From an uncultured Ruminococcus sp. (GTDB lineage Bacteria > Bacillota_A > Clostridia > Oscillospirales > Ruminococcaceae): 5,605 nucleotides of DNA. This document shows, piece by piece, positions 1 through 3,939 of the stretch; the stretch's first letter is position 1; each line of letters starts with the position of its first letter. A model generated the notes under the pieces. It worked only from the letters and a program-made list of their open reading frames with translations, made no database searches and was not told the DNA's origin. The DNA is taken from assembly GCA_937880065.1 (NCBI GenBank), contig CALFMA010000279.1, positions 1-5,605 on the forward strand, given 5' to 3'. A program made the position numbers and the translations under genes.

Positions 1-2
1 TG

Positions 3-479
3 TTAGATAGAATTATTGAAAACGCACCAAGTCCTAAGGGCGACGCGACCGGTGCCCCGAAAGACATAACTCCACTTCGAGCCTTAATCTTCGATTCTTA
101 TTTCGACGACTACCGCGGCGTAGTTTTATATGTACGTATCTTTGACGGCAAACTACCAAAATCGTCTGAAATCCGCATGATGGCTGCCAAGAAAAACGGT
201 CTCGCACTAGAAGTCGGCGTTTTGAAGCCAGAAATGTCGCCCAAATCCGAGCTAGAAAGTGGGGAAATCGGCTACATTGTTACCAATCTCAAAACTACCC
301 GAGAGGCCAAAGTTGGTGATACTGTAACACTCGCAAAAACTCCAGCCACTGAACCACTACCGGGTTATAAAAATGTCCAACCATTTGTTTATGCTGGATT
401 TTTCCCTGTCTCGAACGAGGATTACAAGACTCTAAAAGAAGCAATCGAAAAGCTTTCTCTTTCTGATTCTGCTTTTTCT
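3..479 (+). CDS. lepA: Elongation factor 4 (LepA), internal fragment
   Basis: LepA/EF4 is a ribosome-bound translational GTPase that acts on stalled or mistranslocated ribosomes. The frame is open from base 3 with no start, so the 5' end lies outside the window. About 159 codons match the middle of LepA (family length about 600): the end of the G domain (LDRIIENAPSPKGD), the domain II beta-barrel (LRALIFDSYFDDYRGVV, LYVRIFDG, GEIGYIV, VGDTVTLA), and the start of domain III (LPGYKNVQPFVYAGFFPVS, then IEKLSLSDSAF). The linker before LRALIFDS is a few residues longer than in E. coli. After about base 479 the expected GFGFRCGFLGLLH block is absent. The frame runs on to 617 only as antisense of a helicase gene. 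The first 180 bases are about 45% G+C by hand count, higher than the neighbouring AT-rich genes. I infer a candidate-phyla (Saccharibacteria-like) source, which is tentative. The family assignment is firm. Confidence 0.93.
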
Positions 480-490
480 GAATACTCGAA
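470..490. other. Join between lepA and the helicase gene (probable chimeric junction)
   Basis: To the left, plus-strand codons still match LepA up to SDSAF (462-476). To the right, the minus strand matches the second HA domain of a helicase, with LGRWIAQIR encoded up to about base 484. Two unrelated, convergent genes meet inside their coding regions with no intergenic DNA, no insertion sequence and no target duplication. The exact breakpoint is blurred, which suits a short microhomology join in the TTTTTC-rich stretch at 471-480. An assembly or amplification chimera is the simplest explanation. Confidence 0.75.
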
Positions 491-848
491 TTTGTGCAAT
501 CCAGCGTCCGAGATCCATGCCATTTTCATCTATATACTTTGCAGGAACTTTCAAATCACCGTTATTTTCATAGTAATTCTTCGCAAATTCGTAATATTTT
601 TCCCATGTCAAATCTGATTTAGACTCCCAACGCATACCAAGTTCGTTAAGCTTATCAATCTGAACCTGCGTCAATGTTCCATTTACTTGTCCATTATATA
701 CCCTACGCTGTGTTTGAAGCCATAAGCCGAGAGAATAACCCTCTGCTGTAAAATAACGCTTGGGAATGTCAATGTTACCGTACTGTTCATAGTAAAGTTT
801 AGCCTGTTCGTACATCAAATCCCATGAAATACATCGTAGTTTACCCAC
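480..848 (-). CDS. SF2 helicase, C-terminal fragment with two helicase-associated (HA) domains
   Basis: This is the C-terminal part of the helicase encoded just upstream, displaced by one frame. It holds two tandem HA domains (PF03457 type), about 65-residue helical repeats that follow SF2 cores in gut Firmicutes and are presumed to bind nucleic acid. HA1 runs from WDLMYEQAKLYYEQYGN through IDIPKRY, LGLWLQTQRRVYNG and LNELGMRWE. HA2 starts at WEKYYEFAKNYYENNGDLK, continues to VPAKY and LGRWIAQIR, and is then cut by the join to lepA near 480. Normally HA2 would go on to a LEELGM-like helix and often further repeats. Residues read beyond the join (down to base 432) are antisense lepA and are not part of this protein. 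There is no credible ribosome site of its own. Adding one T (minus strand) at the run 829-827 fuses it to the core as ...VFSWDLMYEQ.... Family assignment is firm. Confidence 0.85.
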
Positions 849-2026
849 ATATGTACAGCACCCATGGAAAGAGTTCCCTCTAATTCATCAAAAAGTGATT
901 TACAGTCAGCCACTTTGTCGATAAGCTCAAAGGATTCATTGACTACTGTCCCCTCTCCCTCATGAGAACGATAATATTCAATAGCAACCTGCATTTCTTC
1001 CTCTACAGCGTCAATGCTGTAGAGGTTTTCTATGTTATTGACTATGTCGAAAATCACGGGATTTTTTGACTTTGACGCAGACAAGGCTCTACCAATTTGC
1101 TGTTTATAAATTATAGGAGAAATCGTTGGACGTAGCAGGATAACTCCTGAAATATCGGGAACATGAACGCCCTCATTAAGTGCGTCAATGCAATATAAAA
1201 GCTTCAGATGATCGCTTTTATCAGCTTTAAAATCCGCAAAGGATTTGCTTGCTGTTGGATCATCTGAATAGACTGAATAGATATGAGGCTTTTTATCAAC
1301 CTTATAAAACCACTCCTCAGCCTTATCAATCATATCCTGCATATGCTCATAATTAGCACAGAACACGATATATTTTCCTTTTCTGTCTGTCATGTGCTTA
1401 TCAAAAAGAACATCAAGTTTTTCGGCTTTATCCAAAGCACGGCGAAGTGCTTCAAGATAGGCTGTTGCAGCATCCTGTACAGCCTTACTCTTTGCAGATT
1501 TCACACGTTTTTCGTATTTTTCAAGGTCTTTCTGATAAGAAAAGATTGAAAGGATATACTTTGGCGGACTGAGAATATCCCGAACAATAGCTTCTCCTAA
1601 AGTCATTTCGCTTGCAATATTTCCGTCAAAAATCTCATCTGTCATGTTACGCTGATTGTAAAGATAACGGATAGCAGTTGCAGAAAGTCCAAGAACTGGA
1701 GTTGTTGAATATTCTCTTAAAACCGCATAAACACCTGCACCCCACAATTCAGCACCGCAGCGGTGAAATTCGTCCAAAATTATGAAATCGGGATTTATTT
1801 CACTTATCTCCTCTGCTGTCATATTAAGCAGCTTTGCATAAGTATAGAATTTCACATTATTCGGCTCATAGCCGTCAGATGTTTCTGCAAGATTTTCAAT
1901 CTGCGTCTGATAAATATATCTTGACGGAGATAACCATCAAATAGTTTTATCTGGATTATCCTCGCAAAGCTTGAAACCGATAAAACTCTTACCAGTACCG
2001 GTAGGATGAATCACAGCAGCTTTTTT
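815..2026 (-). CDS. SF2 DEAD/DEAH-like (DEFH-box) helicase core, interrupted by in-frame TGA
   Basis: This is the ATPase core of a superfamily 2 helicase of the HA-domain type common in gut Clostridia, presumably ATP-driven and acting on DNA or RNA in the cytoplasm; its substrate is unknown. The motifs are in canonical order. Walker A, HPTGTGKS, lies at about 1970-2010. A TGA sits at 1937-1939, just before WLSPS. Numbering from the GTG at 1855, Walker B is ILDEFHRCG (DEFH 28-31), motif III is LGLSAT (58-60), motif V is NEGVH (227-231), and motif VI is QQIGRALS (252-259). The open frame conventionally called from 1855 begins at a GTG inside ...NNVKFYTYAKLL and is not a real start; homologous reading continues upstream to Walker A. 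The frame ends at TGA 815-817 after a frameshift; the true continuation is the HA-domain fragment. About 13 residues (MGAVHMWVNYDVF) between LEGTLS and SWDLMYEQ look like an insertion compared with remembered homologues. All catalytic motifs are intact, so the lesions may be sequencing errors. It could also be a real pseudogene. Confidence 0.88.
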
Positions 2027-2094
2027 CGTTCTGCAAGCATCTTTACTGCGGCTTCATAAGCGGTTTTATTGTGCAGAAATAGCTGCATTGGCAT
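2011..2094 (-). CDS. SF2 helicase, N-terminal fragment with true start
   Basis: This is the beginning of the helicase gene: MPMQLFLHNKTAYEAAVKML followed by AERK, then a frameshift to TGA at 2011-2013. The N-terminus is a helix preceding motif I (LHNKTAYEAAVKML resembles the Q-motif region of this family). The ATG at 2092-2094 is preferred because an AAGGGGAG Shine-Dalgarno lies 9 nt upstream; a second in-frame ATG at 2086-2088 is too far. The frame can be joined to the Walker A frame by adding one base in the A6 run (plus-strand T6, 2021-2026), giving ...AERKKAAVIHPTGTGKS. The start lies 29 bp after the glmS stop, so the two are probably cotranscribed. Confidence 0.8.
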   Translation of the reverse strand: MPMQLFLHNKTAYEAAVKMLAERKKLL

Positions 2095-2103
2095 GTGATT
2101 CGA

Positions 2104-2111
2104 CTCCCCTT
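2104..2111 (-). promoter_or_regulatory. Ribosome binding site of the helicase gene
   Basis: AAGGGGAG on the minus strand, with a 9-nt spacer (TCGAATCAC) before the ATG at 2094. It decides the helicase start and shows that the coding region extends well upstream of the GTG at 1855. It sits inside the 29-bp glmS-helicase gap, which has no room for a terminator. Confidence 0.75.
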
Positions 2112-2123
2112 CTTATATATTTA

Positions 2124-2342
2124 TTATTCCACCGTCACACTCTTAGCAAGATTTCTTGGCTTATCAACGTCAAAGCCCTTAGCAATAGTTACATAGTAAC
2201 CAACAAGCTGAAGCGGTACTACAGCAAGACTTCCTGCAAAGAGTTTGTTTATTCTCGGTACATAAGCTGTAAATTCAGCTGTATCTTCGATAAAATAGTT
2301 GCCTGCCATTGTTACTGCCATTAATCTTGCTCCACGACTTTT
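2124..2342 (-). CDS. glmS: GlmS C-terminal end (frameshifted from the main fragment)
   Basis: This is the last ~72 residues of glucosamine-6-phosphate synthase, in a different frame from the rest. It reads KSRGARLMAVTMAGN, then NYFIEDTAEFTAYVP, LAVVPLQLVGYYVTIAKG and the family's hallmark C-terminus DVDKPRNLAKSVTVE followed by TAA at 2124-2126. The Lys of NLAKS corresponds to the active-site lysine of the isomerase domain (K603 in E. coli). The end is intact and full length. The ATG at 2319-2321 sits inside conserved sequence and is not a real start. Adding one A to the minus-strand A4 run (plus T4, 2339-2342) restores ...NMVEVKSRGARLMAVT..., exactly the family pattern. Confidence 0.92.
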   Translation of the reverse strand, partial: KSRGARLMAVTMAGNYFIEDTAEFTAYVPRINKLFAGSLAVVPLQLVGYYVTIAKGFDVDKPRNLAKSVTVE

Positions 2343-3370
2343 ACTTCAACCATATTGCTGATTGTCTTTTCCACAAGATTATCCTGAGTTATAACGCTGA
2401 TTACTATTGTTCCGTTCTCAATAAGGCTTATCGGACCATGTTTAAGTTCTCCGGCAGCATAAGCCTCTGAATGAATGTAGCTGATTTCTTTAAGTTTAAG
2501 ACTACCTTCCATTCCGATTGCGTAGTCAATTCCTCTTCCAATAAAGAATGTATCACTTACATTGGCAAGCTTATTTGCATACCACTGTATTCTTTCCTTT
2601 GAATTAAGAATATGCTCAACTTTTTCGGGAATTGAATATATTTCCTCAAGCAGTTCGTTATAATTATCGTCCGTTATTTCATCTCTTGCCTTTGCAAACT
2701 GTAATGCAAGGAGATAACCTGCTATAAGCTGTGTGCTGTATGCCTTTGTTGTAGCAACTGAAATTTCAGGTCCTGCAAGTGTGTAGAATACGTTGTCTGC
2801 TTCTCTTGCAATAGATGAACCAACTACATTTACAATTGCAAGTGTTTTTATTCCCTGATTTTTAGCTTCACGAAGTGCAGCAAGAGTATCTGCTGTTTCT
2901 CCTGACTGGCTGATTACAATAACGAGGCTATTTTTATTAAGCTTCATCTTTCTGTAACGGAATTCCGATGCAAGCTCAACTCTTACCTGAATACTTGTAA
3001 GTTCCTCAAATACATACTGTGCAGCAACACCGACATGATATGCACTTCCGCAAGCTACGATATATACCTGCTGAATATTGCATATTTCTTCATCTGTAAG
3101 ATTTACGCTGTCAAAATGAACTACGCCATTTGTTACGACAGAATTGATTGTATCCTTTATTACCTTTGGCTGTTCGTGAATTTCTTTCAACATGAAATGC
3201 TCATATCCGCCCTTTTCAGCAGATTCAGCATCCCACTTTATTTCAGTTAAAGGCTTTGTGATTTCTTCACAGTCGATATTGTAGAAAGTAACCTTTCCCT
3301 TTTCAAGCTTGGCTATTTCAAGATTTCCTATGTAATAAACATTTCTTGTATACTTCAAGATTGCAGGAAC
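2321..3370 (-). CDS. glmS: Glutamine-fructose-6-phosphate aminotransferase (GlmS), isomerase domain fragment
   Basis: GlmS makes glucosamine-6-phosphate from fructose-6-phosphate and glutamine, the first step of UDP-GlcNAc synthesis for cell-wall precursors. This fragment starts at VPAILKYTRNVYYIGNLEIA and covers the end of the linker region and both SIS sugar-isomerase domains: YEHFMLKEIHEQP, the SIS1 phosphate site VACGSAYHVG, ASEFRYRKM, ISQSGETADTLAALREAK, VGSSIAREAD, TTKAYSTQL, and in SIS2 GRGIDYAIGMEGSLKLKEIS and AYAAGELKHGP (catalytic His). The whole N-terminal glutaminase domain (about 190 residues, with Cys1) is missing. Upstream of VPAIL the frame hits stops and the DNA instead encodes a secreted protein. 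A TTG at 3358 is not a credible start. The frame ends at 2321-2323 (VEVKVVEQD) after a homopolymer frameshift, and the true end is the next fragment. The 5' end, and any glmS ribozyme leader, is not in the window. Confidence 0.95.
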   Translation of the reverse strand, partial: VPAILKYTRNVYYIGNLEIAKLEKGKVTFYNIDCEEITKPLTEIKWDAESAEKGGYEHFMLKEIHEQPKVIKDTINSVVTNGVVHFDSVNLTDEEICNIQQVYIVACGSAYHVGVAAQYVFEELTSIQVRVELASEFRYRKMKLNKNSLVIVISQSGETADTLAALREAKNQGIKTLAIVNVVGSSIAREADNVFYTLAGPEISVATTKAYSTQLIAGYLLALQFAKARDEITDDNYNELLEEIYSIPEKVEHILNSKERIQWYANKLANVSDTFFIGRGIDYAIGMEGSLKLKEISYIHSEAYAAGELKHGPISLIENGTIVISVITQDNLVEKTISNMVEVKVVEQD

Positions 3371-3687
3371 ATACGGAATGAATAATCAGCTTCAGTAGAC
3401 GCTGTCACACCGTTTCTTGTCCAGTGTGAAAACTTTTTGCCTTCCCGTGCTTCATCTGCTGTAACAGTAATATATTGCGACTCTTTAGCTCTGCCGGTCG
3501 TTTTACCGTTTGAAAGTGTACCACCAGTTACACTAAAATTGTAGTATCTGACAGACTGACTTTCCTCTGCATACGCAACTATCGCAGAGGATAAATTCTG
3601 TACTTGCGGTATAGCACCGACGATCCCTGATATTGTTACCGCAGCAGCTGCAACTGATGAGATCAAAACTTTTGATTTCCTTTTCAT
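3355..3687 (-). CDS. Secreted 'Bacterial repeat' (InlB-B/Flg_new-like) domain protein, 3' truncated
   Basis: The function is not known; it is an exported protein by its signal peptide. Residues 1-6 (MKRKSK) are a basic n-region, and about 7-25 form a hydrophobic core (VLISSVAAAAVTISGIVGA). A plausible signal peptidase I site is AYA40/E41. Residues 47-107 (RYYNFSVTGGTLSNG, ITVTADEAREGKKFSHW, then TRNG and ADYSFRM) match the pattern of a beta-grasp-like 'Bacterial repeat' module: VxGG, ITVTA, GKKFSHW, YSFRM. Such modules normally occur in tandem in long wall-associated proteins of clostridia. Here the frame ends after FLQS, four residues beyond the module core, exactly where glmS homology begins. 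The 110-residue length is therefore best read as a truncation at a join, not a complete small protein. The ATG start is supported by AGAGGTGG 7 nt upstream. Confidence 0.72.
   Translation of the reverse strand: MKRKSKVLISSVAAAAVTISGIVGAIPQVQNLSSAIVAYAEESQSVRYYNFSVTGGTLSNGKTTGRAKESQYITVTADEAREGKKFSHWTRNGVTASTEADYSFRMFLQS
3366..3376. other. Join between glmS and a secreted-protein gene (probable chimeric junction)
   Basis: Reading the minus strand, YSFRM of a secreted repeat protein (codons to 3370) runs directly into VPAIL of glmS (codons from 3370), in different frames. Both sides are conserved parts of unrelated genes on the same strand. Neither a glutaminase domain nor the end of the repeat domain is present. 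The shared stretch ATGTTCCTGCA could belong to either gene, consistent with a microhomology join. No transposon end is visible. Confidence 0.7.
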
Positions 3688-3694
3688 TGATAAA

Positions 3695-3702
3695 CCACCT
3701 CT
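3695..3702 (-). promoter_or_regulatory. Ribosome binding site of the signal-peptide gene
   Basis: AGAGGTGG on the minus strand, 7 nt before the ATG at 3685-3687. This is a strong Shine-Dalgarno and fixes the start of the secreted protein. Confidence 0.75.
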
Positions 3703-3750
3703 TTCAGATTATTTGAATATTTCTTTTGTGTCTCCCTGACTTTCTCTCTC

Positions 3751-3787
3751 ATACAGATGCCATATCTGTGAATTATGGCATTTGTAT
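3751..3787. repeat. Hairpin with 14-bp stem in the intergenic region
   Basis: ATACAGATGCCATA (3751-3764) pairs with TATGGCATTTGTAT (3774-3787) along 14 positions with a single G:T pair, leaving a 9-nt loop. There is no T-run on either side, so a simple intrinsic terminator is unlikely. On the minus strand it lies about 65 nt upstream of the signal-peptide gene start, in what would be its 5' leader, so it could be an operator or an mRNA structure. Confidence 0.6.
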
Positions 3788-3803
3788 CAAAGTGAAATAT
3801 AGG

Positions 3804-3871
3804 GTATTCCACAACTCCTCTCACACAGATAGAGTTGAAGCTATTCTGCATGAGAGGAGTTACAGGAATAC
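3804..3871. repeat. Large imperfect inverted repeat (68 nt)
   Basis: The outer arms GTATTCC (3804-3810) and GGAATAC (3865-3871) pair perfectly. The inner arms AACTCCTCTCA (3813-3823) and TGAGAGGAGTT (3851-3861) pair over 11 bp, and CAG/CTG plus ATAG/CTAT extend the stem toward the loop AGTTGAAG (3833-3840), with small internal loops. It lies about 70 nt downstream of the PPC-protein stop codon and upstream of the signal-peptide gene, both on the minus strand. On the minus strand it is followed by CCTATATTTCAC, not a clear U-tract. It may be a weak or factor-assisted terminator for the upstream gene, or a leader structure of the downstream gene. Confidence 0.6.
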
Positions 3872-3879
3872 ATATTGTT

Positions 3880-3904
3880 GTATTATGATATTATATTATG
3901 TCAA
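3880..3904 (-). promoter_or_regulatory. AT-rich candidate promoter for the signal-peptide gene
   Basis: The minus strand has a perfect -35-like TTGACA (3904-3899) followed by an AT-rich run containing TATAAT (3895-3890) and TAATAC (3885-3880). Neither -10-like hexamer is at the standard 16-18 nt spacing: TATAAT is 3 nt away and TAATAC 13 nt. The exact promoter is therefore uncertain. It is the only promoter-like stretch in the 252-bp gap, and it would place both inverted repeats in the transcript leader. Confidence 0.3.
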
Positions 3905-3939
3905 TAATAGCGATTTACTTTATAGGTGAAACAAACATA

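Noticed and set aside
480..617. Plus-strand continuation of the lepA frame to a stop at 617
   Set aside because: After about codon 159 the residues no longer match LepA and are antisense to the helicase HA domain.
815..850. Programmed -1 ribosomal frameshift joining helicase core and HA domains
   Set aside because: No X XXY YYZ slippery heptamer in the correct frame, and two other homopolymer frameshifts nearby point to sequencing error.
1283..1549. Plus-strand open frame of 88 codons inside the helicase
   Set aside because: Antisense shadow of the conserved helicase core; no RBS and no recognisable protein.
1937..1939. Selenocysteine codon in the helicase
   Set aside because: SF2 helicases are not known selenoproteins, no SECIS element was recognised, and other lesions in the same gene make an error or mutation more likely.
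2088..2324. Plus-strand open frame over the end of glmS
   Set aside because: It is antisense to the conserved GlmS C-terminus and not protein-like.
3035..3250. Plus-strand open frame within glmS
   Set aside because: Antisense shadow of the SIS domain coding region.
3359..3700. glmS ribozyme upstream of glmS
   Set aside because: The true 5' end of glmS is missing; the DNA before the glmS fragment codes for a different protein.
3726..3929. Plus-strand 67-codon frame in the intergenic region
   Set aside because: It crosses both inverted repeats and has no RBS-like sequence or protein-like composition; structured non-coding DNA is more likely.
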